Counted from the stretch's first letter, positions 15,862 through 25,463 are shown. The stretch: 64,000 nt of DNA from Candidatus Nitrospira nitrificans (GCF_001458775.1 NZ_CZPZ01000023.1:1-64000); one strand, 5' to 3'. Made by a program: numbers and translations. The notes: generated from the sequence alone by a model not told the origin.

Positions 15862-17198
15862 CCGTGCTGAGCGGGGCCTGGCCGAAGATGACCGGCAGCG
15901 AGGAGTTTCGTTTTCTGAGCGATCTGGTCCTGACCCGCTCGACCGCCGATCACACCGTCGTCCGCCTTCGCGATCACCATTCGGGGACGACCAGATTTGC
16001 CAATAATCAAGTCATTCAGAATGTTGATGCGAGACGAGGCTCACTGGCAGTGACGGTCGCCTTTGGGGGACAGCAGGGGACCGCCAGCACGACGGACTTT
16101 ACCGCCGGCGCGATTCAGGATGCGCTGGCGCGCGCCGAACGGATCGCGCAGGTCTCGCCGGTTGATCCCGAGTATCTTCCGCCTCCCGATCCGTGCCGGT
16201 TCCCTGTTCGAGCGACGGCGAAACCGGAAACGCTGGCGGCAGGACCGGTCAAACGTCTGGAGTATGCGAATGAAGCGATCGGACACTGCCGGATGGAAAA
16301 CCTCATGGCGGCGGGGGTCGTTTCATCATCCGGAACCGCAGTCGGGATTGCGGCGAGCAATGGGTTATTCGGCTATGAGTTACGAGGAGAGGCGAGGTTC
16401 AGCCTCACGGTCCAAACCGGCGATGCGACAGGCTGGAGCGCGGCGGCGCATCGATCGATCGATCATTTGAAAATTCAAGAGCGGACCTTGGCGGCCATTG
16501 CCAAAGCCAAGCGAGGCCGGGATGCATGCGAGATGCCGGCGGGGCAGTATCCCGTGATCCTTGAGCCGGCGGCCGTGGCGGGCTTGTGGAGCTGGCTGAT
16601 CTGGTCTTTGGATGCCAAGTCATACGTGAAAGGGACAAGCCCCTTTGCCGACAAGTTGGGACAGGTGATTGTCGATGAACGACTGATGTTCCAGAACCTG
16701 CCAGATCATGCCGAGCTGTTTGGAGAGGGATTTACCGATGGAGGGTTGCCCAGTACCTCTTCTGTGTGGATCGACCACGGCACCCTCAAACAACTGGCGT
16801 ACGACCGATTTACGGCGAAGGCCGAGGGCGTGGAGACCATCCCGACGCTGGAGGCCCCGGCCTTGTCGATCGACGGCCTTCCGGCACAGTCGATTCAAGA
16901 GCTCGTGAAGAACGCGGAGCGCGCGATTCTGGTGACCAACTTTTGGTATATCCGCCCCGTGAATCCTCGTGATCTGATGTTGACCGGGATGACGCGAGAT
17001 GGAACGTTTCTGGTCGAGAAGGGGGAGATTGTCTCAGCCGTGAGAAATTTCCGGTTTCATGAAAGCCCGCTCCAAGCCTTTCGACACATTACGGCTTGCA
17101 CCACGCCGATGGAGGCGGTGACCTCAGAGACGGGGAAGATGCTGGTGCCGGCCCTCGCCCTCCCGAATTTTCATTTCTCAAGCGTCACCCGGTTCTAG
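15858..17198 (+). CDS. tldE: TldE/PmbA-type metalloprotease partner
   Basis: A 446-residue member of the PmbA/TldE half of the TldD/E family. It lacks the HEXXXH zinc motif, as expected of the non-catalytic partner, and retains PSTSSVWIDHGTLKQLAYDR and the late VTNFWYIRPVNPRDLMLTGM segment. Together with TldD it should form a heterodimeric cytoplasmic peptidase. The ATGA overlap with tldD at 15858-15861 supports cotranslation. Confidence 0.9.
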   Translation: MTVLSGAWPKMTGSEEFRFLSDLVLTRSTADHTVVRLRDHHSGTTRFANNQVIQNVDARRGSLAVTVAFGGQQGTASTTDFTAGAIQDALARAERIAQVSPVDPEYLPPPDPCRFPVRATAKPETLAAGPVKRLEYANEAIGHCRMENLMAAGVVSSSGTAVGIAASNGLFGYELRGEARFSLTVQTGDATGWSAAAHRSIDHLKIQERTLAAIAKAKRGRDACEMPAGQYPVILEPAAVAGLWSWLIWSLDAKSYVKGTSPFADKLGQVIVDERLMFQNLPDHAELFGEGFTDGGLPSTSSVWIDHGTLKQLAYDRFTAKAEGVETIPTLEAPALSIDGLPAQSIQELVKNAERAILVTNFWYIRPVNPRDLMLTGMTRDGTFLVEKGEIVSAVRNFRFHESPLQAFRHITACTTPMEAVTSETGKMLVPALALPNFHFSSVTRF

Positions 17199-17250
17199 CT
17201 TTCTCATGAGGAGTCCAAACATATTGAAGCGCCCGCCGAAATAAAAGGGG

Positions 17251-17279
17251 TTGACTCTTCTCTTTGCGAGGAGTAGGTA
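17251..17279 (+). promoter_or_regulatory. Candidate sigma-70 promoter
   Basis: TTGACT (17251-17256), a 17-bp spacer and TAGGTA (17274-17279) precede the gene starting at 17326 by about 47 bp. Purely a sequence match. Confidence 0.35.
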
Positions 17280-17325
17280 CATCCAAGGTATCCCAATAGG
17301 TCCGAATGAAGGGGGGATCTGCCAG

Positions 17326-17994
17326 ATGGCCCCGCGATTCAACAAAGAACCCATCAACCTCATTCATCGAATTCCCTCACAGAAGCAGATCGATGAAGCT
17401 CGGCCGGTCGCCACGCCCTATGGTCAGATCCTGCTCAATGCCGGATCCCTATGTTGGCGCAAGGTGGTTGACCTCTTTGCCTACGTGACGCGCTATGAGG
17501 ACGAGACCCATCCACGCATTCGTAAACCCCTTGCGCTCCCGGATCGAACGATGGAACACACCACGGTTCAAGGCCAGGGTTCCGTCCAGTCGAACGGAAT
17601 GGAGAAGTCGATTCAGGAAGTAGAGAGTCCGGTGACCGCCAAGGTGACGATCCTCCCACAACCGTCTCCGGCGCCGACTGGACAGTCGGAAGAAGTCGCC
17701 GAACTCCGGGCCTGCATGATCGGGCAGCAGGACGAGATTGCCCGGCTGACATCGCACATTCAAGAACTCGCCTCCTTGGTGACCTCCCAGCAGGAGGTCC
17801 TCGTTCATCTCGGGAAAGAGCTGGAAGCCGGTACATTTTCCCCGGTGTCCACCAGCACGGCGGCCGCCGCTCTTAAGCGAAGTCGTATCGGCCGAAAGAA
17901 ACCGACCGTCGGTGAGACGCCCAATTCACCTCAGGAACATGAGCATCCGTTTCCTCCTCAGGAAAATGGTGAAAGTCAGTCGATCCATCTGTAA
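17326..17994 (+). CDS. Hypothetical protein with a coiled-coil segment
   Basis: A 222-residue protein. ATG 17326 is chosen over the upstream frame opening because AAGGGGGGAT lies about eight bases before it and a plausible promoter sits at 17251-17279. Residues about 120-170 (EEVAELRACMIGQQDEIARL and following) form a predicted coiled coil; the flanks are proline- and serine-rich and the tail is basic then acidic. I do not recognise a family. A scaffold or attachment role would be speculation. Confidence 0.6.
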   Translation: MAPRFNKEPINLIHRIPSQKQIDEARPVATPYGQILLNAGSLCWRKVVDLFAYVTRYEDETHPRIRKPLALPDRTMEHTTVQGQGSVQSNGMEKSIQEVESPVTAKVTILPQPSPAPTGQSEEVAELRACMIGQQDEIARLTSHIQELASLVTSQQEVLVHLGKELEAGTFSPVSTSTAAAALKRSRIGRKKPTVGETPNSPQEHEHPFPPQENGESQSIHL

Positions 17995-18144
17995 GGTCGG
18001 CCCGGTTGGCCGTTGACGCTGGATACTGTTCGATCTCTTCGGACCTAGAAAAGAGCGAATCCTACTGATCCGACCACGGTCCCGTCACCCATACAGATCT
18101 ACTCCTCTAGCCAGCCGCGGGTCACGTCTGCTACAAAGCCGTCA

Positions 18145-19782
18145 ATGAACCTTGTTCGCGTCCTTTTGTGGGCTGTGCCGTGGCTTGGCCTATTGACAAT
18201 TGATCTGAGCGCGGGTACCGAGCGTCCTAGCGCTGAGGTGCCCCTCTTTGAGAATCTCGGCACTCTCCACCACCCCATCACCACGAGTTCACACAGGGCT
18301 CAACAATACTTTGATCAAGGCTTGCGGCTCGTATACGCCTTCAATCATGAAGAGGCGATTCTGGCTTTCGAAGAAGCCGCGCGCCTCGACCCTTCTGCGG
18401 CGATGGCCTATTGGGGCGTGGCGCTCGCATCCGGTCCGAACATCAACGCGGCGATGGATACGGCGGCCGAACGACGGGCGTGGGAGGCCGCACAAAAGGC
18501 TCAGGCTCATCGTGCCCGGGCGAGCGCAGCCGAGCAGGCCTATATCGATGCGATCGGCAAGCGATACGAACTCAAGGCGCATGCGCGACCGGCCCTTGAT
18601 CATGCGTACGCAAACGCGATGCGTTCTGTCTGGCGGCAGTATCCGAACGATCCGGATGCCGGCGTGTTGTTCGCCGAAGCTCTGCTGGACCTGCGGCCGT
18701 GGGACTTGTGGACGGCAGACGGACGGCCCAGACCTGGCACCCAAGAAATCGTGTCAACCCTGGAATCGATTTTGGCGCGCTTCCCGGATCATCCGGGAGC
18801 ATGCCATTACTATATCCACAGCGTGGAAGCCTCTTCGAACCCGGATCGAGCCGTGGCCTGTGCGGAACGATTGCCCGGGCTGATGCCGGGAGCCGGTCAC
18901 CTGGTCCATATGCCCGCGCACATCTATATGCGACTCGGTCGATACCATGAGGCGACTGAACGGAATGTGCATGCGGCGGCGGTCGATCGCCGCTATCTGG
19001 CCGAGCGAAAGATAAGCGGCGACTATGCCGACGGTTACTATACTCACAATCTGCATTTTCTCTGGGCGTCCTTGGCGATGGAGGGGCGCAAAACCGAGGC
19101 CCTCAAAGTGGCTCGCCAACTGACGGGGACGATCACTGAAGAGGAAGCACGGAGGGAGACCTGGAAGGAACTGTATCTCCCGGCTCCCCTGTGGTCGATG
19201 ATCCGGTTCGGACAATGGGACGATCTGCTGCGCGAACCGCCTCCTCCCAAACCGCTGCATCTGCAGCAGGGAATATGGCGACTGGGAAGGGGAATGGGGC
19301 TCGCGGCGTCCGGTCGGTTGCCCGGAGCGGAGGGCGAGCACGTGGTATTGGCCGGCATGGTCAAACGTCTCGGACGCGATCGGACACGGGAACAGAAAAC
19401 AGAACGGACCCTGCTGAAGATTGCAGAACGGCTGCTGGCCGGTGAGCTCGCGATGCACCGCCGCCAACACGATGAGGCCGGCAAATTCCTCGCTGATGCC
19501 GTCAAGCTGGAGGAGGAGCTGCCCTACAGTGAGCCGCCGTTCTGGCCGATTCCCATTCGTCACTACCTCGGCGCAGTCTTGCTGAAGGCCGGTCAGCCCG
19601 ATAAGGCTGAAGCCGTCTACCGAGCGGATCTGGCGAAGAATCAGCAGAACGGCTGGGCCCAATTCGGACTCATGCAGAGCCTTCGCGCTCAGCGGAAAGG
19701 GCGTGAAGCGGACGCGATGGAAAAGCAATGGAAACAGGTCTGGGAGCATGCGGATGTGACCCTCACGGCCTCTCGGTTTTGA
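18145..19782 (+). CDS. Exported TPR-repeat protein
   Basis: A 545-residue protein with an N-terminal hydrophobic segment (LLWAVPWLGLLTIDLSAG) that looks like a signal peptide. Several TPR-like units follow: AQQYFDQGLRLVYAFNHEEA with FEEAARLDPSAAMAYWG near residues 50-90, and a clear last unit near 480-540 (YLGAVLLKAGQPDKAEAVYR). The central GHLVHMPAHIYMRLGRYHEA motif is typical of a common uncharacterised TPR family. Such proteins usually act as binding scaffolds, here probably in the periplasm. No partner is suggested by the neighbours. Confidence 0.8.
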   Translation: MNLVRVLLWAVPWLGLLTIDLSAGTERPSAEVPLFENLGTLHHPITTSSHRAQQYFDQGLRLVYAFNHEEAILAFEEAARLDPSAAMAYWGVALASGPNINAAMDTAAERRAWEAAQKAQAHRARASAAEQAYIDAIGKRYELKAHARPALDHAYANAMRSVWRQYPNDPDAGVLFAEALLDLRPWDLWTADGRPRPGTQEIVSTLESILARFPDHPGACHYYIHSVEASSNPDRAVACAERLPGLMPGAGHLVHMPAHIYMRLGRYHEATERNVHAAAVDRRYLAERKISGDYADGYYTHNLHFLWASLAMEGRKTEALKVARQLTGTITEEEARRETWKELYLPAPLWSMIRFGQWDDLLREPPPPKPLHLQQGIWRLGRGMGLAASGRLPGAEGEHVVLAGMVKRLGRDRTREQKTERTLLKIAERLLAGELAMHRRQHDEAGKFLADAVKLEEELPYSEPPFWPIPIRHYLGAVLLKAGQPDKAEAVYRADLAKNQQNGWAQFGLMQSLRAQRKGREADAMEKQWKQVWEHADVTLTASRF

Positions 19783-19811
19783 GGGAGTGGAAGAGATGAG
19801 AGGAGAACGTG

Positions 19812-20354
19812 ATGCGATTTGTGGTGGGGGTGATGGGGCCGGCCAAGGCCGCGAAGAAGGATCTCGACAACGCCAGGATCCTTGGAGAGTTCATTGCCCG
19901 GCGAGGGTGGGTCGTATTGACCGGCGGTCGAGACGTGGGCGTCATGGACGCGGCGTGCGAAGGAGCCAAGCGGGTCGGCGGGAGTTTAACTATCGGGGTC
20001 TTGCCGACGGCCAAGGACAAAGTGTCCCGCCATGTGGACGTGCCGATCATCACGGAAATGGGCAGCGGCCGAAATAACATCAATGTGCTGACTAGCCATG
20101 TCGTGGTGGTATGTGGCTTGAGCGGATCCGGCACCGTGTCGGAGGTTGCGCTGGCCGTGAAGGCCGGGAAGCCGGTCATTCTCGTCGAGGCCTCTACCGC
20201 CGATGTCGCTTTTTTCAGAAAACTCGACAAGCGATTGGTCCAAGCCGCTGCCTCACCGGAAGAGGCCATTGAGCTGATCATGAAACTCATGGATGGGCGG
20301 CAACGACGAGTGCGTCGTGCAGAACAGGATCTCGACAGGTACATTCCAGCCTAA
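19812..20354 (+). CDS. TIGR00725-type SLOG-fold protein
   Basis: A 180-residue cytoplasmic protein of the SLOG/lysine-decarboxylase-like Rossmann superfamily. GWVVLTGGRDVGVMDAACEG is the nucleotide-binding loop, and GLSGSGTVSEVALAVKAGKP matches the second conserved loop where LOG cytokinin enzymes have GGxGTxxE; the divergence (SGSGTVSE) fits the TIGR00725 subgroup of unknown role. GAGGAG lies before the GTG-ATG pair at 19809-19812; ATG is preferred. It follows the TPR gene by 29 bp. Confidence 0.78.
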   Translation: MRFVVGVMGPAKAAKKDLDNARILGEFIARRGWVVLTGGRDVGVMDAACEGAKRVGGSLTIGVLPTAKDKVSRHVDVPIITEMGSGRNNINVLTSHVVVVCGLSGSGTVSEVALAVKAGKPVILVEASTADVAFFRKLDKRLVQAAASPEEAIELIMKLMDGRQRRVRRAEQDLDRYIPA

Positions 20355-20485
20355 CGCGCGAAAGATTCGCCACTGCCTCCTGCCTGTCTCCATGCGAGTT
20401 TGCCCACATCCACCTCTACGCAAGCGCCGTAGTAAGATATACGAACGGAGCCACTGCGACGACCATAACGAAGGAGGAAATCTAT

Positions 20486-21106
20486 ATGACCAGTCTTCAC
20501 CGTGTGACGATCCTGACAGTCGGCCTTGTGATCGGCATGGTTCTCGCGGGCTGGCCCTCGGGCGGACTTCAGGGCGCACCGACCACCGCCAAGGCCTACT
20601 TTGCGGGCGGTTGCTTTTGGTGCATGGAAGAGGCGTTTGAAAAAGTTGACGGCGTGATCACCGTCGTGTCTGGCTACATGGGCGGCACGCTCGCCAATCC
20701 CACGTATGAGCAGGTCTCCGATGGGCGCACGGGCCATGCGGAGTCGGTCGAAGTCTCCTATGATCCTTCCAAAGTCACGTACCAGAAATTATTGGATGCC
20801 TTTTGGCGCAACGTCGATCCCGTCACGCCGAACGCGCAGTTCTGCGACCATGGGACTCAGTACCGCGCGGCGGTCTTCTATTCAACCGATGAAGAAAAAC
20901 GACTGGCGGAAGAATCAAAACGCTCGCTCGAAGAGTCCAAACGCTTTCCCCAGCCCATCGTGACCCAGCTGGTCCAAGCCTCGGTCTTCTACCAGGCAGA
21001 GGAGTATCACCAGAACTACTACAAGAAAAACCCGCTCCGGTATAAGTATTACAAGTTCAGCTGCGGCCGAGCCCAGCGATTGGAAGCCTTGTGGGGAAAG
21101 CCATAG
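20486..21106 (+). CDS. msrA: Peptide-methionine (S)-S-oxide reductase MsrA, exported form
   Basis: A 206-residue MsrA that reduces methionine-S-sulfoxide in proteins. The catalytic motif GGCFWCMEEAFE starts near residue 40, and GYMGGTLANPTYEQV, GHAESVEVSYDP and CDHGTQYRAAVFY follow in family order. A signal peptide (residues 1-30, TVGLVIGMVLAGWPSGG) suggests a periplasmic enzyme, unlike the cytoplasmic E. coli form. AAGGAGG stands at good distance from ATG 20486. The gene is preceded by about 130 bp of intergenic DNA. Confidence 0.93.
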   Translation: MTSLHRVTILTVGLVIGMVLAGWPSGGLQGAPTTAKAYFAGGCFWCMEEAFEKVDGVITVVSGYMGGTLANPTYEQVSDGRTGHAESVEVSYDPSKVTYQKLLDAFWRNVDPVTPNAQFCDHGTQYRAAVFYSTDEEKRLAEESKRSLEESKRFPQPIVTQLVQASVFYQAEEYHQNYYKKNPLRYKYYKFSCGRAQRLEALWGKP

Positions 21107-21191
21107 CACAGAATAGGCGCGGGGTGGGGTGACGAACAGACTAAGTTCAGACTCCATAGGTGTTGGTACGGTTGCTGACGTTGTGTGTGTT

Positions 21192-22208
21192 CTATCGGGG
21201 AGAGTCGCCGGCGTTGAACGCGCAGCGATAGGCCAATGGGTTCGTTCCAACAATCCGCTTAAAACACTCGCGCATCACCGTTGAAGAGCCAAATCCAGAA
21301 TTCCGAGCGATTTCCTCAACGGACAGACGCGTCGTTTCAAGAAGGAGCTGCGCATGCCGTACGCGGGCTTGTGAAATCCACTGGGCCGGGGATGCGCCCA
21401 TCTGTTGCCGAAATCGCCTGCTCAGGGTCCTTGTGCTCATGGCGGCTTGCCTAGCGAGTATGGGGAGGGACAGTTCCTCGTGGAGATGTTCTTCAATCCA
21501 CGGCAGTAAAGCGGCCATCGAGTCGTGATCATCGGGAGCGGGGGGATGATGGAGAATGAACTACGTCTGACCTCCGGCTCGCTCAAGCGGCATCACCGCA
21601 GCGCGAGCGGCTCGAATCGCAATCTCAGCACCGAAGTCACAGCGCACCAGGTGAAGACACAGGTCCAACCCAGCCGCTGCTCCTGCTGAAGTCAGCACGC
21701 TGCCATTGTCTACGTATAGCACGTCGGGGTTCACGTGGACCCGCGGGTACCGACGGGCCAGATCTGCTGTCGCAAGCCAATGCGTTGTTGCCTTGAGACC
21801 ATCAAGAGCACCGGTTTGGGCAAGCACGAACGCTCCGGTGCAGATCGAGGCAACTCGCGTCCCACGATTAACAGCGGCGCGCAGCGCTCCGATGAGCTTC
21901 TTGGGGAGCGGTCGGTCAGGATTGTCGACGCCAGGGACGATCAGGGTGTTGGCTTGTTTCAACGATGAGAGCCGCCATGGGATTCTGAGTATCACGTGTT
22001 CGGATACGACCTCCGGTTCAATGCTGCAAACTCGTAATTCATACAATGGTCTTCCGGCAATGTCTCGGATACGTCCGAACACCTCGGATGGTATAGCTAG
22101 ATCCCCGAGCACAACACCGTCGAATGCCACCACGACCACGAGATGCCGTTTCCCCATCTCAAGCGAGGAGCGTGGCTTGAATCCTGCTGAAGTTGTCTTT
22201 TTAGCCAC
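21192..22208 (-). pseudogene. GlxA/FtrA-type AraC-family regulator with an in-frame amber stop
   Basis: One frame runs from 22208 to 21192. Its first 215 residues form a DJ-1/PfpI-like domain (ICTGAFVLAQTGALDGLKAT). A TAG at 21561-21563 follows ERAGGQT. The same frame then continues FILHHPPAPDDHDS and a complete AraC DNA-binding domain (two HTHs, LARQAAMSTRTLSRRFRQQM and VEEIARNSGFGSSTVMREC). Relatives read ERxGGQAQFI at this point, so the stop replaces a glutamine codon (CAG to TAG). The C-terminal half could restart at ATG 21518. Regulatory target unknown. Confidence 0.85.
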
Positions 22209-22285
22209 TGGCCGCAGTGTCTTTGATCTCGTACGATCGTGTCAAAGGGAAAAGAAATACGGTGAACACTCCGCCACTGCAAACA

Positions 22286-22675
22286 ATGAATTACTTGGGG
22301 CCCGTTATCGGAGCACTGGTGTTCGTGCTGGCCATGTCTTTGGTGGAAGAGCCGCGCCGGAGGAACCTGAATGCCGTTCTCGTCGCTGGCACCTGTGGCG
22401 TGTACCTAAGCGGGGGATTCGGCCTGTGGGAACTGCTCTATCCAATAGTTGCGACGCCGCTGATTTATCGCGGACTTCAATCTTACCGCTTCATTGGACT
22501 GGCGTGGCTGATGCATGCTGCGTGGGATCTGCCCCATTACTTGTGGGGCAATCCTATATGGCCCTTTATGCCGACCTCCTCCTTTGGATGTCTGATCTTC
22601 GACACCCTCATCGCAAGTTGGTTCTGGGTCGGAGCGCCCTCAGTCATGCCGCGCGGTTGCGGACTGAGACAGTAG
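22286..22675 (+). CDS. DUF6010-family small membrane protein
   Basis: A 129-residue protein with three or four hydrophobic helices. The phrases MNYLGPVIGALVFVLAMSLV, RFIGLAWLMHAAWDLPHYLW and NPIWPFMPTSSFGCLIFD match the DUF6010 family. The role of this family is unknown. The frame is open back to 22217, but homology begins at ATG 22286; no convincing ribosome-binding site is visible there. It diverges from the interrupted GlxA-type regulator, a common arrangement for a regulator and its target. Confidence 0.68.
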   Translation: MNYLGPVIGALVFVLAMSLVEEPRRRNLNAVLVAGTCGVYLSGGFGLWELLYPIVATPLIYRGLQSYRFIGLAWLMHAAWDLPHYLWGNPIWPFMPTSSFGCLIFDTLIASWFWVGAPSVMPRGCGLRQ

Positions 22676-22728
22676 CGCAGAATGTACAGTTCCGCTATCC
22701 TGCAACCCTCTGCCACAAGGACACCGAT

Positions 22729-22837
22729 CAGGATGTTGAAAAAGTCCTCCAGCTTCGTTCTCGCGTCATTTTGAAACACGTGAAGCCGGCGCCCCGGGGT
22801 CGAGAGGGTGAGATCAGAGGTCTTTTTGAACATCCTG
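22729..22837 (+). repeat. Dispersed intergenic repeat, copy 1
   Basis: A 109-bp element. The ends CAGGATGTTGAAAAAGTCCT (22729-22748) and AGGTCTTTTTGAACATCCTG (22818-22837) are inverted repeats with two mismatches over 20 bases. The interior shares GCTTCGTTCTCGCGTCATTT and GGGTGAGATCAGAGG with the copy at 26586. Confidence 0.8.
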
Positions 22838-22938
22838 CGGGTTATTCTAATTCGGTCCGTGATCTCCTGGCGTTCGAGAGTTTGCGAGTGCAAAATGGTT
22901 CTTCAACAGCCTGCGGTAAGTTAAGAAGGAGTTTGGTG

Positions 22939-24096
22939 ATGCGAACAGTCAGTCGACGGATGGGAGATCTCGCCCAATCGGAAATTCGGGCCATGACACA
23001 GGCCTGCGCGAGTGTGAAGGGTCTCAACATGGCCCAGGGTGTCTGTGATACGCCGGTGCCACCGATCGTTCTGGAAGGGGCGGAACGGGCAATCAGGGAT
23101 GGGCACAATGTCTATACCCGCTTCGATGGCTTGTCCGAATTGCGCCAGGCCATCGCCGAAAAATTAGCCCACTATAACGGGATTCATGCCGATCCAGAAA
23201 CGGAAATCACGGTCAGCGCCGGAGCAACCGGCGCCTTTCACTGTGCCTGTGCCGCGCTGCTCAATCCAGGCGACGAGGTCATTCTGTTTGAGCCGTACTA
23301 TCAATACCATGTCAGCGCGCTCGTGGCGGTCGAAGCGGTCCCTGTGGTGGTCCACATGCAGCCACCGGCCTGGACCTATTCGTCGGCTCAGCTTGAGCAG
23401 ATCGTGACCACGAGAACCAAAGCCATCATCGTCAATTCGCCCGGCAATCCCTCGGGCAAGGTCTTCAGCCGGACAGACCTTGAGGCGCTGGCGGAGTTTG
23501 CGTGCCGGCACGATCTGTTCGTTCTGACAGATGAAATCTATGAATATTTTCTCTATGACGGGCGACGGCATGTGAGCATGGCCTCCTTGCCGAATATGGC
23601 TGAACGCACCGTGACCATCGGAGGGTACTCCAAGACGTTCAGCGTGACAGGATGGCGGATCGGCTACAGTGTGGCTGCGCAGACGTGGACGCGAGCGATC
23701 GGCGCGATGAACGATCTCCTGTATGTTTGCGCTCCGGCGCCGCTTCAAATGGGCGTGGCTCGGGGCATCAGAGAGTTGCCCGACGATTTCTATAGGGGTC
23801 TGGCACGAGAGTATCAGCACAAGCGCGACAGGTTTTGCGGCGCTCTCGCCAATGCGGGACTCACTCCGTCGATCCCAGAGGGGGCGTATTACGTGTTGGC
23901 GGATGTGTCCCGGCTTCCAGGCGACAGTGGGAAAGCTCGTGCCATGTATCTGTTGGAACAAACCGGTGTGGCCGGTGTGCCAGGAGAGTCCTTTGTCTCC
24001 GGTGTGGCAGGAGCCGACTTCGTTCGTTTCAGTTATGCGAAGACAGACACCGATCTCAATGAAGCCTGTAGGCGGTTGACTCAAGCCGGCTTATAG
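22939..24096 (+). CDS. PLP-dependent class I/II aminotransferase
   Basis: A 385-residue fold-type I aminotransferase. The N-terminal SEIRAMTQACASVKGLNMAQ, the NSPGNPSGKVFSRTDLEAL segment and the LTDEIYEYFLYDG motif are standard. The Schiff-base lysine is in GGYSKTFSVTGWRIGY and the carboxylate-binding arginine in VRFSYAK. The frame is open far upstream, but only ATG 22939 with AAGAAGGAG in front gives family homology. Substrate cannot be fixed; aspartate, aromatic and kynurenine-type enzymes share this architecture. The dispersed repeat lies just upstream. Confidence 0.83.
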   Translation: MRTVSRRMGDLAQSEIRAMTQACASVKGLNMAQGVCDTPVPPIVLEGAERAIRDGHNVYTRFDGLSELRQAIAEKLAHYNGIHADPETEITVSAGATGAFHCACAALLNPGDEVILFEPYYQYHVSALVAVEAVPVVVHMQPPAWTYSSAQLEQIVTTRTKAIIVNSPGNPSGKVFSRTDLEALAEFACRHDLFVLTDEIYEYFLYDGRRHVSMASLPNMAERTVTIGGYSKTFSVTGWRIGYSVAAQTWTRAIGAMNDLLYVCAPAPLQMGVARGIRELPDDFYRGLAREYQHKRDRFCGALANAGLTPSIPEGAYYVLADVSRLPGDSGKARAMYLLEQTGVAGVPGESFVSGVAGADFVRFSYAKTDTDLNEACRRLTQAGL

Positions 24097-24147
24097 TCGC
24101 CCATGCGAGTAAGCGGCCGTTTCTTGCCTGAAGCGCAAGCCCGTGCT

Positions 24148-24609
24148 ATGAACTCGACCATGAGCCTGCGCCTTGCTTCCGTGGTCGCTGCCGTTGCTGC
24201 GCTGATGTTGACGGGATGCGGTCATCGGGCGACGGGTCCTCTCTCTGTTTTCACTGACCATTCGGCTGGTGATCGTTCCGTCCTGGCGGGGGAATGGGAA
24301 TACGAAGACGGCGGGGCCGTCGTCCTCCGACTCGATAATCAGGGCAACGGCACGTATGCATTCAAGGATGGCCGATTCGAAACCATTCGGCTCAGCGGCC
24401 GGACGTGGGTCGGGAAGTGGTCCCAAAAGGAAAATGATCGGGACGGCGGCTTCCGTGTGACCCTCACTGCGGATTCCGTGGAAGGCGAGGGGACCTGGTG
24501 GTATGAGCGAATCGGTGCCGATACGTCACCATCAGAGAAGGGCGGCACGTTCCATCTGACCAAGAAAACATCCGTGACACGTCTCGGAGACACTCCTCCT
24601 GCGCCCTGA
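24148..24609 (+). CDS. Small lipoprotein of unknown function
   Basis: A 153-residue protein. After the start there is a hydrophobic run and the lipobox LTGC, so it should be anchored in the outer or inner membrane. The mature part is beta-rich (LAGEWEYEDGGAVVLRLDNQ, GTYAFKDGRFETIRLSGRTW), reminiscent of small lipocalin-like barrels, but I claim no family. ATG 24148 is chosen for signal-peptide length; 24160 is an alternative. It follows the aminotransferase closely. Confidence 0.65.
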   Translation: MNSTMSLRLASVVAAVAALMLTGCGHRATGPLSVFTDHSAGDRSVLAGEWEYEDGGAVVLRLDNQGNGTYAFKDGRFETIRLSGRTWVGKWSQKENDRDGGFRVTLTADSVEGEGTWWYERIGADTSPSEKGGTFHLTKKTSVTRLGDTPPAP

Positions 24610-24627
24610 TCCTCCACTTCCCGGCCG

Positions 24628-25434
24628 TTAGGCAAGGCCGTTGTCGTTTCCACAGGTCAGGAGTCGGAGCCGTTGCGCGAGCGCCTCGGGACAGTGTGGG
24701 CCGGTGGCGATGATGCCGCGATAGCGAGGCTCGCGTCGGTTAAAGATGAGTTCCTGTCCGAAGCCATCGGAGATGATTCCCCCTGCTTCCGCGATGAGAA
24801 GTGTCCCTGCGGCAACATCCCATTCATTTTCAGGTTCCCAGGTGACGGCCCCCCCAATGCGGCCGGTTGCGGTCAGGGCGAGCATCCAAGCGATGGAGCG
24901 GATAGGCCGCTTCGTGATCGATGGTTCCAGGGCGGTGAAGCGGCCCATCTGTTGCTCCCATTGATTCAGGGCGATGACCGGGTCTCGACCGTTCCACGAA
25001 GCTGGTGGAGCAACCGGTTCATTATTGAGGCGCAGCCCTCCGCCCAGGGTTGCGGTGAATAACTCGTCCGTGGAAGGGTTGAAGATGCCTGCCACGACAG
25101 GTCGGCCCTGTTCAATGAGGCCGACGGAAATGCAATACTCCGGTTCACCACTGATGAACGCCTTTGTCCCGTCTATCGGATCAACCACCCAGACCCGTCG
25201 TTTCTGAAGTCGGTCCGGACGATCAGGCGATTCTTCAGAGAGCCATCCATCCTCAGGAAACGCCGACGTCAGGTGGGAGAGGAGGATCTCATTCACGGCC
25301 AGGTCCGCTGAGGTTACGGGGGATTGGTCCGGCTTTTGAATCGTGTCAAAGCCGTCGAGGGCAAATCGCAAGGCTTCTGCTCCGGCCTTTCGAATCGCCT
25401 TGCTGAGAACATCCAGCTCGTCGTTCCATGTCAT
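24628..25434 (-). CDS. cysQ: 3'(2'),5'-bisphosphate nucleotidase, CysQ-like
   Basis: A 268-residue member of the inositol monophosphatase superfamily. The metal-binding motifs are WVVDPIDGTKAF and the later EWDVAAGTLLIAEAGG; an acidic LSEES precedes them. The GEPEYCISVGLIEQGRPV segment after the first motif is characteristic of CysQ, which removes the 3' phosphate from PAP formed during sulfate activation. Inositol-monophosphate activity remains possible from sequence alone. It is divergent from corA. Confidence 0.82.
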   Translation of the reverse strand: MTWNDELDVLSKAIRKAGAEALRFALDGFDTIQKPDQSPVTSADLAVNEILLSHLTSAFPEDGWLSEESPDRPDRLQKRRVWVVDPIDGTKAFISGEPEYCISVGLIEQGRPVVAGIFNPSTDELFTATLGGGLRLNNEPVAPPASWNGRDPVIALNQWEQQMGRFTALEPSITKRPIRSIAWMLALTATGRIGGAVTWEPENEWDVAAGTLLIAEAGGIISDGFGQELIFNRREPRYRGIIATGPHCPEALAQRLRLLTCGNDNGLA

Positions 25435-25463
25435 GACATGGAGAGTAACAGTCTTGGAGACGG

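Noticed and set aside
17199-18144. Possible phage or plasmid gene at 17326
   Set aside because: The coiled-coil protein has no phage neighbours and lies between housekeeping genes, so I left it as hypothetical.
861-21563. Amber (TAG) codons inside three genes as possible recoded sense codons
   Set aside because: Several intact genes in the window end with TAG (for example those ending at 10195 and 17198), and each internal TAG replaces a different residue. Independent nonsense mutations explain them better.
21706-22938. N-terminal extension of the aminotransferase frame
   Set aside because: It is antisense to the GlxA-type gene and crosses the DUF6010 gene and the dispersed repeat. Homology begins at ATG 22939.
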